Origin: an uncultured Eubacteriales bacterium
GTDB lineage: Bacteria; Bacillota; Clostridia; Lachnospirales; Lachnospiraceae
Assembly (NCBI GenBank): GCA_900548855.1
Contig: URMF01000016.1
Coordinates: 1-62,354, forward strand
Length of the DNA stretch: 62,354 nt
Direction: 5' to 3'
Position numbers and translations under genes: made by a program
In this document: in pieces, positions 1-8,761 of the stretch
Numbering within the stretch: the first letter of the stretch is position 1
Layout of the letters: each line of letters opens with the position of its first letter
The notes under the pieces: generated by a model
What the model was told of the DNA's origin: nothing
Seen by the model: the letters and a program-made list of their open reading frames with translations, nothing else
Databases searched by the model: none

Positions 1-1029
1 GCAGTCGGTGTTACCCCTGACCGCCCAATCCTGATTGACCGTTTCTTAAATCATGCATTGGAATGTGAGGCGGATGCTATCAGCGATGGAACCCATGCAT
101 TTGTTCCAGCGGTTATGGAGCATATCGAGCTTGCCGGTGTACACTCCGGAGACTCCGCCTGCATCATTCCTTCCGTTCACATTACTCCGGAAAATGTGGC
201 TACTATCAAGGAATATACAAGAAAGATTGCAGAGGAAATGCATGTAAAGGGACTTATGAATATGCAGTATGCCATTGAGAACGGCAAGGTATATGTGTTA
301 GAGGCAAACCCAAGAGCTTCCCGTACCGTACCTCTGGTATCCAAGGTCTGCAATATCCGCATGGTACCTTTAGCTACCGATATTATAACCAGTGAATTAA
401 CTGGCAGACCATCCCCTGTTGCAGGCTTAAAGGAACAGGAGATTCCATATTATGGTGTGAAAGAGGCTGCCTTCCCATTTAATATGTTCCAGGAGGTGGA
501 CCCGGTACTTGGGCCGGAAATGCGTTCTACCGGTGAGGTATTAGGCTTATCTCCTTCCTATGGTGAAGCCTTCTACAAAGCACAGGAGGGTGTGCAGTCC
601 AAGCTTCCACTTGAGGGAACCGTATTAATTTCCGTAAACCGTAAGGATAAGGAAGAGGTTGTGGAGATTGCCAGAAGCTTTTCTGAGGATGGATTTAACA
701 TCCTGGCTACCGGCAACACCTATGAATTGATAAACGCTGCAGGCATTCCTGCCACAAAAGTAAAGAAGCTCTACGAGGGTCGTCCAAATATCTTAGATAT
801 GATTACCAATGGCGATATTGATTTGATTATCAATTCTCCGGTGGGCAAGGACAGCGTACACGATGACAGCTATTTAAGAAAGGCTGCGATTAAGGCAAAG
901 GTTCCTTATATGACGACCATTGCCGCTGCCAAGGCAACCGCCGATGGCATCCATTATGTGAAGACCCATACCGCTGGTGATATTAAGTCATTACAGACAT
1001 TACATAGTGCGATAAAAGATAAAGAATAA
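1..1029 (+). CDS. carB: Carbamoyl-phosphate synthase large subunit, C-terminal part (5' end outside window)
   Basis: The frame is open from the first base, so the gene starts before the window and only the last ~342 residues are present. The protein makes carbamoyl phosphate from glutamine-derived ammonia, bicarbonate and two ATP, feeding pyrimidine and arginine synthesis in the cytoplasm. The start of the visible part is the end of the second ATP-grasp domain, with the LEANPRASRTVPL motif. The last ~130 residues are the MGS-like allosteric domain (ATGNTYELINAAGI, then INSPVG). The stop is followed at once by a strong hairpin terminator. The length and motifs of the visible part are normal. 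Start and upstream partner (carA) cannot be seen. Confidence 0.97.
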   Translation, partial: AVGVTPDRPILIDRFLNHALECEADAISDGTHAFVPAVMEHIELAGVHSGDSACIIPSVHITPENVATIKEYTRKIAEEMHVKGLMNMQYAIENGKVYVLEANPRASRTVPLVSKVCNIRMVPLATDIITSELTGRPSPVAGLKEQEIPYYGVKEAAFPFNMFQEVDPVLGPEMRSTGEVLGLSPSYGEAFYKAQEGVQSKLPLEGTVLISVNRKDKEEVVEIARSFSEDGFNILATGNTYELINAAGIPATKVKKLYEGRPNILDMITNGDIDLIINSPVGKDSVHDDSYLRKAAIKAKVPYMTTIAAAKATADGIHYVKTHTAGDIKSLQTLHSAIKDKE

Positions 1030-1033
1030 AAAT

Positions 1034-1068
1034 AAAATGGCGGTGCAGCTAAGCTGTACCGCCATTTT
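1034..1068. terminator. Bidirectional intrinsic terminator between carB and the SDR gene
   Basis: A near-perfect hairpin, AAAATGGCGGTGCAGCT pairing with AGCTGTACCGCCATTTT, has A-rich and T-rich flanks on both sides. It lies between convergent genes and can end both transcripts. Confidence 0.9.
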
Positions 1069-1101
1069 GAAAACCGAGCTTTACAAAATTATTTCAACCA
1101 T

Positions 1102-1845
1102 TTATGCCTTAGATGCACCATCTACCGATAAGATTTCTCCTGTTACATAGCTTGCCATGTCACTTGCTAAGTAAAGGAACGCATCTGCCACTTCCTCTGG
1201 TTCACCTGGTCTTCCTATCGGAATACCTGCAGAAATTCTTTGTACTACCTGTTCCGGTAATGCTGCCACCATGTCGGTCTTGGTTACTCCGGGTGCCACT
1301 GCATTCACACGGATATGATCCTTTCCAAGCTCTCTAGCAAGAGAGATGGTCAAACCATTTACTGCAAATTTGCTGGTAGGATATCCTACACCCGCAGGCT
1401 GACCGGAAATACTTACCATGGAACTGGTATTGATAATGCAGCCGCCGCCCTGTTCCTTCATGATTTTTGCAGCCGGTAAAATGGCATAAAAGATTCCCTT
1501 TACATTCAAATCAATCACCTTATCAAACTCCTCCGGCGTATAATCATATAGCGGTGTGCTTTGGGAAATTCCTGCATTGTTTACCAGAATATCAATTTTT
1601 CCAAACTTATCCTTTACTTCCATAATTGCTTTTTCTACCTCTGCGGCATCCGTAAGCTTTGGAAACTTTCCTTCTACCTCCCAATCTGCATTTTCTTCCT
1701 TAAGCTGCTTTAATGCCTTATCCACCGATTCCTGTCTGGAACCGAATAACACAACCTTGGCACCATTTGCAAGATATTTGCGCACAATCTGAAAACCAAT
1801 CCCTCTTGTGCCGCCTGTAACAACTGCTACTTTTCCTTTTAACAT
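1102..1845 (-). CDS. Short-chain dehydrogenase/reductase (FabG-like SDR)
   Basis: A 247-residue NAD(P)-dependent oxidoreductase of the classical SDR family, cytosolic. It has the N-terminal Rossmann motif TGGTRGIG, the NNAG structural motif, the catalytic Ser in NTSSMVS and the YxxxK pair in GYPTSKFA. The start at 1845 is chosen because AAGGAGGAG lies 8 bases upstream; an in-frame start 23 codons earlier would run into the repeat element at 1881-1946. The length is standard for the family. It stands alone, so the substrate cannot be told; 3-oxoacyl-ACP reductase, sugar or steroid dehydrogenase activities are all possible. Confidence 0.9.
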   Translation of the reverse strand: MLKGKVAVVTGGTRGIGFQIVRKYLANGAKVVLFGSRQESVDKALKQLKEENADWEVEGKFPKLTDAAEVEKAIMEVKDKFGKIDILVNNAGISQSTPLYDYTPEEFDKVIDLNVKGIFYAILPAAKIMKEQGGGCIINTSSMVSISGQPAGVGYPTSKFAVNGLTISLARELGKDHIRVNAVAPGVTKTDMVAALPEQVVQRISAGIPIGRPGEPEEVADAFLYLASDMASYVTGEILSVDGASKA

Positions 1846-1880
1846 AAATGTGCTCCTCCTTTTATATAATAAAATAACAT

Positions 1881-1946
1881 AGGCGTTTGCGAAACTCTGA
1901 TTTTGAAACCGCACGTTGTGTAAAATAGGGAGTTTCGCAATTGCCT
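1881..1946. repeat. MITE-like palindromic repeat, copy 1
   Basis: A 66-bp element with terminal inverted repeats (AGGCGTTTGCGAAACTC on one side, GAGTTTCGCAATTGCCT on the other). Its reverse complement aligns along its whole length with copy 2 at 42265-42329, including the shared core CTCCCT..TTT..CACAACG. It sits just upstream of the SDR ribosome site, so it may lie inside that gene's leader. It encodes no protein. Confidence 0.8.
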
Positions 1947-2022
1947 AAATAAATAACATAACTAGCTATCAAAAATATGCTAGCACAATATTGTTAAGGT
2001 TGCAAGCAATTATTAAAGTATG

Positions 2023-2052
2023 TTGCCAATCCAGCAAATTCAATGTTATACT
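2023..2052 (+). promoter_or_regulatory. Probable sigma-A promoter of the K+/H+ antiporter gene
   Basis: TTGCCA at 2023-2028 and TATACT at 2047-2052 are separated by 18 bp, about 37 bp upstream of the antiporter start codon. Confidence 0.6.
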
Positions 2053-2088
2053 GAATACAGTGTATGATCAATATCAGGAGGACATTAC

Positions 2089-3678
2089 ATGACAGTTGGC
2101 ATCCTTTTAGTAGCACTTATCATTTTCTTATGTATTCTGGCAGACAAATTTTCCGGAAAATTCGGTATGCCTGCCTTAATCTTATTCATGTTCATCGGAA
2201 TGCTGTTTGGCAGCGATGGCATATTAAAAATCCCATTCGATGATTATAAAACAGCAGAAAATTTTTGTTCTATTGCCCTGCTTTTTATTATGTTCTACGG
2301 CGGTTTCAATACAAAATGGGAACTTGCCAAAAGCGTTGCTGTAAAATCCGTACTCCTGTCCACTATCGGTGTATTAATTACGGCAGGGGTTCCTGCCGTT
2401 CTCTGTCATATTTTCCTTAAATTTTCAATTACAGAAAGCTTTCTGATTGGCGGAGTTCTATCTTCCACCGATGCTGCCAGCGTATTCTCCATTCTGCGCC
2501 AGAAAAAACTGAATTTAAAAGAGGGAACTGCTTCGCTGCTGGAAATGGAAAGTGGAAGCAATGACCCGGTTTCCTATATGCTCACCGTGATTGGAATTGG
2601 TCTGCTTGGAGCCGGCGAAAGCGGTAACCTCCTGTATTCTGTTTTTGCCCAGCTTGTATATGGCAGTGCCATCGGTATTCTATTTGCTCTCGGTGCCGTC
2701 TGGTTACTGACAAAAAGCAATTTAATTGCAGACGGGCTGGACACTATTTTTATGATTGCCACCGTCCTGTTTTGTTATGGTCTCTCTCATTTTATCGGCG
2801 GAAATGCTTATTTAAGCGTTTATCTGATGGGAATTATCGTGGGCAATAGCCGGATTAAAAATAAAAATGTACTGATTCCTTTCTTTGACGGAATCACCAG
2901 CCTGGCACAGATTTTCCTGTTTTTCCTTCTGGGCTTACTGGCATTTCCCCATAAGCTTCCTACCATCATTGTACCTGCACTGATAATTGTTTTTTTCCTT
3001 GCCGTAATCGCAAGACCTCTTGCTGTGTTTATCCTTTTAAAACCGTTTAAATGCAGTACCCGTCAATGTATTCTGGTATCCTGGGCAGGCCTGCGAGGGG
3101 CTGCCTCCATCGTTTTTGCAACAATGGTTATTGCCAGCGGCGCTTCTTTAGATTCCGATTTGTTCCATATCGTATTTATGGTTGCACTTTTTTCCGTTGC
3201 CATTCAGGGTACTTTGCTTCCTAATGTCGCCCGAAGGCTGGATATGGTAGATGAAGCCTCTGATGTCCGCAAGACCTTTAACGATTACCAGGAGGAGTCT
3301 GCCATTACCCTGATGCGTATGTTTATTCCAAAGGGGCATAACTGGGAAAACCAACTGGTGAAAAATGTAGCTATGCCCACCGGCTCCCTTGCCCTTATGA
3401 TTAAACGCAACAAAGAAACCCTGATTCCTCGGGGAGATACCAGAATTCTTGCCGGCGACAGCATTATATTAAGTGTTCCTGCCTACGAACCGGCAGAGCA
3501 TGAAAAACTGGAAGAAATTCTGATTGATAAAGACCATCAATGGTGCAATCATTCCATTGAAGAGCTGAATCTGCCTCCAAACGAATTGATTGCCCTGATT
3601 ATCCGGGGTGACGAAAATCTCATTCCTGACGGTAAAACCATTATTCTGGAAAATGATATTGTTGCAGCTTACCGCTGA
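2089..3678 (+). CDS. K+/H+ (or Na+/H+) antiporter, CPA1 type, with tandem RCK_C domains
   Basis: A 529-residue integral membrane exchanger of the NhaP2/CvrA class. The first ~390 residues are a dozen hydrophobic helices with family signatures such as GGVLSSTDAASVFSIL and the acidic ESGSNDPVSY segment that carries the transport aspartate. The C-terminus has two RCK_C (TrkA_C) regulatory units, each ending in the pattern I.R...LIP.G...L..DI, which in this family often bind nucleotides such as c-di-AMP. The start at 2089 follows an AGGAGG site. The protein stops right after the second RCK_C unit, which is normal. It controls cytoplasmic cation and pH balance. The ion is inferred from family only. 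Confidence 0.88.
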   Translation: MTVGILLVALIIFLCILADKFSGKFGMPALILFMFIGMLFGSDGILKIPFDDYKTAENFCSIALLFIMFYGGFNTKWELAKSVAVKSVLLSTIGVLITAGVPAVLCHIFLKFSITESFLIGGVLSSTDAASVFSILRQKKLNLKEGTASLLEMESGSNDPVSYMLTVIGIGLLGAGESGNLLYSVFAQLVYGSAIGILFALGAVWLLTKSNLIADGLDTIFMIATVLFCYGLSHFIGGNAYLSVYLMGIIVGNSRIKNKNVLIPFFDGITSLAQIFLFFLLGLLAFPHKLPTIIVPALIIVFFLAVIARPLAVFILLKPFKCSTRQCILVSWAGLRGAASIVFATMVIASGASLDSDLFHIVFMVALFSVAIQGTLLPNVARRLDMVDEASDVRKTFNDYQEESAITLMRMFIPKGHNWENQLVKNVAMPTGSLALMIKRNKETLIPRGDTRILAGDSIILSVPAYEPAEHEKLEEILIDKDHQWCNHSIEELNLPPNELIALIIRGDENLIPDGKTIILENDIVAAYR

Positions 3679-3704
3679 CATATTCTTGATGATTTCCAGC
3701 ATGG

Positions 3705-4532
3705 TCAGTCATTTACAGAATTCTTTTTCCCAAGCAGTTCATAGTAAAATATATACTGCTGCAGCACACCTTCAAATCCCTTATACCGCCGTTTCGGAAA
3801 GCCTCTTTTGTAGTGTTGCTGTAACGCCTGGTTTATATGGGTATCTACCGGAAATGCCTGCAAGTGGTGCAGTGCAAAAAGGCAGATACAGTCCGCCACC
3901 TTTTCTCCCACACCGTATAATTGCAACAGTTCTTCCTTCGCCTGCTCATATGGCAGCTGTCGGATTGCATCTAAGCACACCTCTCCCGACACAATGCTCT
4001 TTGCAGTACGCACTACATATTTACTGCGGTATCCAAGATTACATTCCTTTAATGCATCCTCCTCTAACACCGCCAGTCTCTCTGGCCCCGGAAACGAATA
4101 ATAGACCTCTCCATAAGCATTTACTCTTTCTTCCCCATATGTCTCACAGATATTTTCTATACACCGGCGAATCCGCACAATATTATTCTGCTGGGAAATC
4201 AGGAATGACACAATCATTTCCCATAAATCCTGCTGCAAAATCCGTATTCCACAGCCAAATTCCGCTGCATTTTTCAAATACACATCCTTCGGGTTAATCT
4301 GACCGATATACACCGTATAGTCGGCCTCCAAATTAAAATATGTCCTCCAGAATTCCTCAAACTCTGTTTCCTCACAATAAAAAGTACATTCTTCTTTGGT
4401 CTGTTCTATTTTTAAATACCGGTCACCCGCAATGATACTGTATGTATTTTCATTTTCTGCTCTCATCCGGAAACACTGTCCCGATTCACAGATTTGAGCC
4501 AGATTAAAGTTATCAATTGTTTTTTTAACCAT
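3705..4532 (-). CDS. ogg: 8-oxoguanine DNA glycosylase/AP lyase (OGG1 type)
   Basis: A 275-residue base-excision repair enzyme. The N-terminal ~110 residues match the OGG_N fold and the rest is the HhH-GPD domain. The key segment GVGEKVADCICLFALHH then AFPVDTHI contains the helix-hairpin-helix turn, the Schiff-base lysine (K of GEKVADC) and the catalytic aspartate (PVDTH), in the same arrangement as human OGG1. It removes 8-oxoguanine paired with C. It ends 27 bp from the convergent antiporter gene and lies downstream of a GNAT gene with a 29-bp gap, so the two may be cotranscribed. A role beside the Nudix gene at 6 kb in oxidative DNA damage is plausible. Confidence 0.9.
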   Translation of the reverse strand: MVKKTIDNFNLAQICESGQCFRMRAENENTYSIIAGDRYLKIEQTKEECTFYCEETEFEEFWRTYFNLEADYTVYIGQINPKDVYLKNAAEFGCGIRILQQDLWEMIVSFLISQQNNIVRIRRCIENICETYGEERVNAYGEVYYSFPGPERLAVLEEDALKECNLGYRSKYVVRTAKSIVSGEVCLDAIRQLPYEQAKEELLQLYGVGEKVADCICLFALHHLQAFPVDTHINQALQQHYKRGFPKRRYKGFEGVLQQYIFYYELLGKKNSVND

Positions 4533-4561
4533 GTTTTCCTCTTCTTTGTCTGCATAATATC

Positions 4562-5074
4562 TTAGTCTGTATCCTTCAGCAATGCATACATGCAGTAATC
4601 ATGTATCTGGCCGTTTTTACAGACTCCCTTTTTCATGATACCCTCCAGAGAAAATCCTGCTTTTTCCAGTACCCGCCGGGAACCGGTATTATAGGCAAAG
4701 GGTTCTGCATATATCCGCACGATATCAAACCTTTCAAATGCCTCCTGGCAGAGCTGCTTCACAGCCTCTGTCATAATACCCTTGCCCCAGAATTCTTCTG
4801 CCAGCCAATAGCCCAGTTCTGCACTTTTCTCATAGACATCCGTTCCGCAAAATATTCCCACACTGCCTGCCGCACGCCCATTTACCACGATTGCACGGCA
4901 AAGCTGCCTCTCCTCACTATTTTCCACACAGGAGCGGATATAACCCTCTGCATCTGCAAATATATATGGATACGGAAATACATTTCTAAGGTTTGCCGCA
5001 ATCTTTTTATTATTGGCATAGTATGCAACATCCTGTGAATCCTCTAAGTTCCATTTTCGCAATTCAAATTTCAT
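4562..5074 (-). CDS. GNAT N-acetyltransferase, RimJ/RimL type
   Basis: 170 residues with the GNAT core: the acetyl-CoA loop region in LAEEFWGKGIMTEAVKQL and the C-terminal NTGSRRVLEKAGF motif typical of RimJ/RimL-like enzymes. It transfers an acetyl group to an amine of unknown identity (ribosomal protein N-terminus or small molecule). A GGAGG site lies upstream of the start. It is the first gene of a likely two-gene unit with the OGG glycosylase. Confidence 0.88.
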   Translation of the reverse strand: MKFELRKWNLEDSQDVAYYANNKKIAANLRNVFPYPYIFADAEGYIRSCVENSEERQLCRAIVVNGRAAGSVGIFCGTDVYEKSAELGYWLAEEFWGKGIMTEAVKQLCQEAFERFDIVRIYAEPFAYNTGSRRVLEKAGFSLEGIMKKGVCKNGQIHDYCMYALLKDTD

Positions 5075-5174
5075 TATCTGATGCCTCCATTCTTCTTAAT
5101 TTCTTAAACATTCAAGGTTTTCTTATAAAGCAACCATTTCATTAATAATAACGGCTGCAGCAAATTTACGTTTC

Positions 5175-6005
5175 TTAATCAAAGCATAACTCTACCGATA
5201 CAACCGCATCTGAATGCTCATAGACCATTATACATACCGTCCCATGGCTTGCGTTAATATCTTCTAATAGAGTGAAATCACAACCTGTAACCTCATATTT
5301 CTTTAATGTTCCGTCTACCATCCCCGATATATAATAGTATGTACGTCGTCCCCTCATGCCTGATGACCTGGTATATCTGGTATTTTCCATATATATCTGT
5401 TTAGGCTCTGTTTGAAAATCTATACATACATCCGTTAAATCTTTGCCTAAAAAAATAACGAGAGACACAGACACAGCGCAGCCAATGCCCCAGCACATTT
5501 TGCTGAAGCCTTTATTATTTATAAAACCTTTCATGCAGAATAGCAAAAGGAGTATTAAAAAAAGTAAACACGGACATATTCTAACGAGTTCAAACCACAA
5601 TACATGGCTTCCATATGCCGGTATAGACCCATAAACTAATAACCCCAAAAAAACAAGAAATATCACTATACGTACAACATATTTTATTTTTTTCTTCAGC
5701 CAAAGCAGGAGTCTCCGCACTTTATATTCCCGGTTAACTTTAGAAATATTTTCTATATCTTCTGTCCTATGCCAGGCATCATAAGAAACATCAACCGTAT
5801 CAAATGCATCCTCCAGATTAGAACAGGGTAATATACAAATAATTTCGTATTCCTCATCTATGAAAAGTAAATTTACTTCCATACTATCTTCTAACTTCTC
5901 AATTGCCAAAAAGGAAACCATCCGGTTTAAATTTTTACCATAGTTATCTTTATCTGTATACCACCTTATCACATGTCCATCAATCTTACCAGGAAAAGTA
6001 TTCAT
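5175..6005 (-). CDS. Hypothetical membrane protein with soluble ends
   Basis: I do not recognise this 276-residue protein. It has a soluble N-terminal half of ~105 residues, a basic stretch (LLLWLKKKIKYVVR), then three hydrophobic helices at about 109-128, 134-155 and 167-186, and a C-terminal ~80-residue soluble beta-rich domain containing RGRRTYYYISG. The last part resembles the small domains that read or modify extracellular ligands in Firmicute membrane proteins, but no function can be assigned. It lies 43 bp downstream of the Nudix gene and may be cotranscribed with it. Confidence 0.65.
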   Translation of the reverse strand: MNTFPGKIDGHVIRWYTDKDNYGKNLNRMVSFLAIEKLEDSMEVNLLFIDEEYEIICILPCSNLEDAFDTVDVSYDAWHRTEDIENISKVNREYKVRRLLLWLKKKIKYVVRIVIFLVFLGLLVYGSIPAYGSHVLWFELVRICPCLLFLILLLLFCMKGFINNKGFSKMCWGIGCAVSVSLVIFLGKDLTDVCIDFQTEPKQIYMENTRYTRSSGMRGRRTYYYISGMVDGTLKKYEVTGCDFTLLEDINASHGTVCIMVYEHSDAVVSVELCFD

Positions 6006-6048
6006 CTCTCCGGCCTCTCTCCATATTACTTTTTTGCAGGTCTTTCCT

Positions 6049-6708
6049 TTACAAATTGCTTTTCAGCTTTCCAATCAACCCTTCATCCGCAGGCAGCCAA
6101 TCTACGCTATCCAAATTCTCCTTTGTCAGCCATTTTGCCGCCTCATGCTCCTTTAATATCAGTTTCCCTGATTTTATCGTACAGAGATAACAGTGCATGG
6201 TTAAATGAAAATTCGGGTAATCATATTCCACCGTATCCACTAATTTTCCCACTTCAATCTCCGTGTCCAATTCCTCCCGGATTTCCCTGATTAGTGCCTG
6301 CTGGGGTGTCTCCCCCGGTTCCATCTTGCCCCCTGGGAACTCCCAGCCATCCTTAAACTCTCCATAACCACGCTGGGTTGCAAATATCTTATCCTCTTCT
6401 CGGATAATGGCAGCAACCACTTCTATCTGTTTCTCTGCCACGGAAAAAGATGTCCCATCTTCCGAAAATGTAGTCACAAATCCTTGCTGCTTTAAGTATT
6501 CTGTAACAGTCTCCTGCAGTAATTCCTCTTCCCCATTACTTGTACTATCGCTCAAAAATGGTCCACTGGACCATTTTTCATATGCTTGGCAACTAGAAAA
6601 TTTAACCAACGCATTGGTTTCACTTTTCCAATGTATACAAAAAGGAAGCTTTTGCTTTGCCAGATATGCATTTAAATGTACGACATGATTTTGGGTAAGT
6701 GTTCTCAT
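6049..6708 (-). CDS. Nudix hydrolase (8-oxo-dGTP diphosphatase-like)
   Basis: 219 residues. The C-terminal ~125 residues are a MutT/Nudix domain with a complete Nudix box, GGKMEPGETPQQALIREI followed by REELDTEI. Such enzymes cleave nucleoside diphosphates linked to X, often 8-oxo-dGTP, to clean the nucleotide pool. The N-terminal ~90 residues are extra and of unknown function; the segment contains NALVKFSSCQAYEKW. The start at 6708 is chosen over 6741 because AAGGAG lies 9 bases upstream only of this ATG. It may form a unit with the membrane protein downstream. Confidence 0.88.
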   Translation of the reverse strand: MRTLTQNHVVHLNAYLAKQKLPFCIHWKSETNALVKFSSCQAYEKWSSGPFLSDSTSNGEEELLQETVTEYLKQQGFVTTFSEDGTSFSVAEKQIEVVAAIIREEDKIFATQRGYGEFKDGWEFPGGKMEPGETPQQALIREIREELDTEIEVGKLVDTVEYDYPNFHLTMHCYLCTIKSGKLILKEHEAAKWLTKENLDSVDWLPADEGLIGKLKSNL

Positions 6709-6753
6709 ATGTGTTTTCTCCTTGTATTCTCTAACATCCACAGATGTTTTTCC

Positions 6754-6836
6754 CTATAAAATTCCTTTTTCCTCATACTTTCTCAGCTGATATTCCAGCA
6801 CTTCCTTCTCCCTGGACGGAGGTTCTTTTGCCAACC
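6754..6836 (-). pseudogene. Short coding remnant upstream of the Nudix gene
   Basis: On the minus strand a frame reads LAKEPPSREKEVLEYQLRKY and then ends normally in EEKGIL-stop, which looks like the tail of a real protein (charged helix) but is cut off upstream by an in-frame stop. There is no start codon or ribosome site. I read it as the leftover 3' end of a lost gene at the edge of the AT-rich insert. Its family is unknown. Confidence 0.35.
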
Positions 6837-7109
6837 CTCATAAGAGCAAAAACAAGGGAAGCAAAATCACATAACAAAGTATAACACATTATGAACGGAC
6901 TGTGTGAACTGATTGAAATACTTCTAATGCTTTATAAATAAGAATCAGGCAAAACGAGATTTATAATTTAGTCGAATGGTGATTTATTTTGGCAGACCGC
7001 AAATAACAGCCTGCCTATGTTAACATCTTGAAAAAATATAAGTAGAACATTAGATTCTTCTTTGTTATAATAAAAACTGAATTTTGCATTTAAATAAAGG
7101 AGATTTTAT
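6837..7109. other. Intergenic, AT-rich, with a weak promoter
   Basis: This stretch marks the change from the normal base composition of the Nudix side to the AT-rich insert. The only signal is a consensus -10 box, TATAAT at 7066-7071, with a poor -35 match (TAGAAC at 7043-7048). It would serve the gene at 7110. I see no other feature. Confidence 0.4.
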
Positions 7110-8207
7110 GTGAAAAAGTCATTTGAACCGATAAAGTATAAAAAAATGTATGAATCGCTTCTGTTAGCCTTTTTAGAAAAATGTTTACCTGAATCAGGAA
7201 GGTCTTTGGATATAGATGGCCAACATAGCTTTTATATGGATATTGATAATTCTTTTAAAGGTTTTTGGTGTATGTTTGACCATGATAAAATAATTGGGAC
7301 AGTTGCAGTTAAGGAATTGAATGATAAAAGTTGTGAATTGAAATCACTATATTTGCTGAAGCAATATCATGGCAAAGGGTATGGAAAATGTTTGCTCCAA
7401 AAAGCCATAGTTTATGCCAAAGAATATGGCTATGAAAATATGTATTTGGATTCTCTGTCTACAAGTAAAAAAGCTATTGCGTTATATCGCAGGTCAGGGT
7501 TTGTCGATACAGAAAGATACAATCAAAATGAACACTCCGATGTATTTATGGTTTTAGATTTAAAAACAGTGTCAGAGGAATGGTTGGTCATGAGCGTCAT
7601 ACCATCAACAGATAGAATACAAGAATATATAAAAGAAGACGATGTGATTGATTACAGAAATGAAATCATAACCGGACTTGCTGACTCGTTATTCCAAAAA
7701 GCAGGAAGCGAGCTTGAATATATCAAAGTAGCATATGAATATGTAAGAGATAACATTTCTCATTCAGCAGATATAAACGAGGACATTATCACTTGTACTG
7801 CTTCTGAAGTATTGAGGGCAGGACATGGTATTTGCTTTGCAAAATCACATTTGTTAGCTGCTTTATTGCGTTACAAATCTATTCCGACAGGGTTTTGCTA
7901 TCAGAAACTGATTTTAGATGACGAAACAGCTCCTGTCTTAATCTATCACGGGCTTAATGGTGTATATATTAAAGAGTATAAAAAGTGGATACGACTTGAT
8001 GCAAGAGGAAACAAAGAAAGAGTAAATGCACAGTTTTCAATAGATAAAGAGCAACTTGCTTTTCCGGTTCGTCTTGAGAAAGGTGAAAAGGACTGTTTTA
8101 CTGTCTATCCGAATCCTGATTTAAAAGTACTGGAAAAATTAAGGACGAATAAAACAAGAACGGAGCTTTGGAATGATTTACCTACCGAACTTGAGTATGA
8201 CTTGTAA
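7110..8207 (+). CDS. GNAT acetyltransferase fused to a transglutaminase-like domain
   Basis: A 365-residue two-domain protein. Residues 1-150 are a GNAT fold with the acetyl-CoA loop QYHGKGYGKCLL and the SKKAIALYRRSGF motif. Residues ~163-365 are a transglutaminase-like cysteine protease fold with Cys242 (AGHGICFAKSH), His280 (LIYHG) and Asp297 (WIRLDARG) as the expected triad. The GTG start at 7110 follows AAAGGAG. An internal ATG at the domain border, with GAGG upstream, suggests two genes joined in frame. Transglutaminase-like domains in bacteria may cut or modify peptides; the joint substrate is unknown. Base composition is clearly more AT-rich than the flanks, a sign of transfer. Confidence 0.82.
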   Translation: MKKSFEPIKYKKMYESLLLAFLEKCLPESGRSLDIDGQHSFYMDIDNSFKGFWCMFDHDKIIGTVAVKELNDKSCELKSLYLLKQYHGKGYGKCLLQKAIVYAKEYGYENMYLDSLSTSKKAIALYRRSGFVDTERYNQNEHSDVFMVLDLKTVSEEWLVMSVIPSTDRIQEYIKEDDVIDYRNEIITGLADSLFQKAGSELEYIKVAYEYVRDNISHSADINEDIITCTASEVLRAGHGICFAKSHLLAALLRYKSIPTGFCYQKLILDDETAPVLIYHGLNGVYIKEYKKWIRLDARGNKERVNAQFSIDKEQLAFPVRLEKGEKDCFTVYPNPDLKVLEKLRTNKTRTELWNDLPTELEYDL

Positions 8208-8239
8208 TAAAAAATTGCTTTTTGGAGGTAATTTAAATA

Positions 8240-8761
8240 ATGATAAAATTAATCAGACCAACAATGGACATAAAAGAGAATGCACTTGCTTATAGACAAG
8301 AACACTTTGATAATGGTGAAATGATAATTAATGGAAGTGAATTACTAGATAAAACTGAATCATATGAAAAATGGCTTATATCCGTAACAAACAATATGTC
8401 TATTGATACTGTAAATCCGACCTGGGTAGTAACTGATACATTCTTTGCCGTTGATGAAAACGACAGAATCGTTGGAATTATTGACTTAAGACATACACTC
8501 AATGACTTTTTAAAAGATTTTGGAAATTCTGGTTATAGTGTTAGACCTTCAGAACGCCGAAAAGGATATGCTACAGAAATGTTGAAACAGGTTTTAGATG
8601 TGGCAAGAAATGTAGGTTTACAAGAAATTCACCTTTCAGTTGAAAGAGAAAATACGCCTTCCGTTAAAACTATCATCAAAAACGGCGGCGTGTACGAGCG
8701 TAGTTTTGAGTTTGAGGGCAAATGGGCTATCCTACCTCACCAAAACATCCTTAGCCGTTAG
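8240..8761 (+). CDS. GNAT N-acetyltransferase with an abnormal C-terminus
   Basis: 173 residues with a GNAT core: SVRPSERRKGYATEMLKQVL is the acetyl-CoA binding motif and NTPSVKTIIKNGGVYE the usual C-terminal motif. A GGAGG site precedes the start, 32 bp after the fusion gene. Family members normally end with an aromatic-rich strand after the EFEGK segment; here the last ~11 residues (ILPHQNILSR) come from DNA that also encodes the end of the convergent gene at 8732-9418. I infer that the native tail was replaced at a recombination junction near 8725. It may still fold. Confidence 0.75.
   Translation: MIKLIRPTMDIKENALAYRQEHFDNGEMIINGSELLDKTESYEKWLISVTNNMSIDTVNPTWVVTDTFFAVDENDRIVGIIDLRHTLNDFLKDFGNSGYSVRPSERRKGYATEMLKQVLDVARNVGLQEIHLSVERENTPSVKTIIKNGGVYERSFEFEGKWAILPHQNILSR

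Noticed and set aside
3608..4297. Long plus-strand frame opposite the OGG glycosylase gene
   Set aside because: The minus-strand protein has clear glycosylase motifs and a ribosome site; the plus frame has neither and is rich in His/Ser/Pro typical of an antisense shadow.
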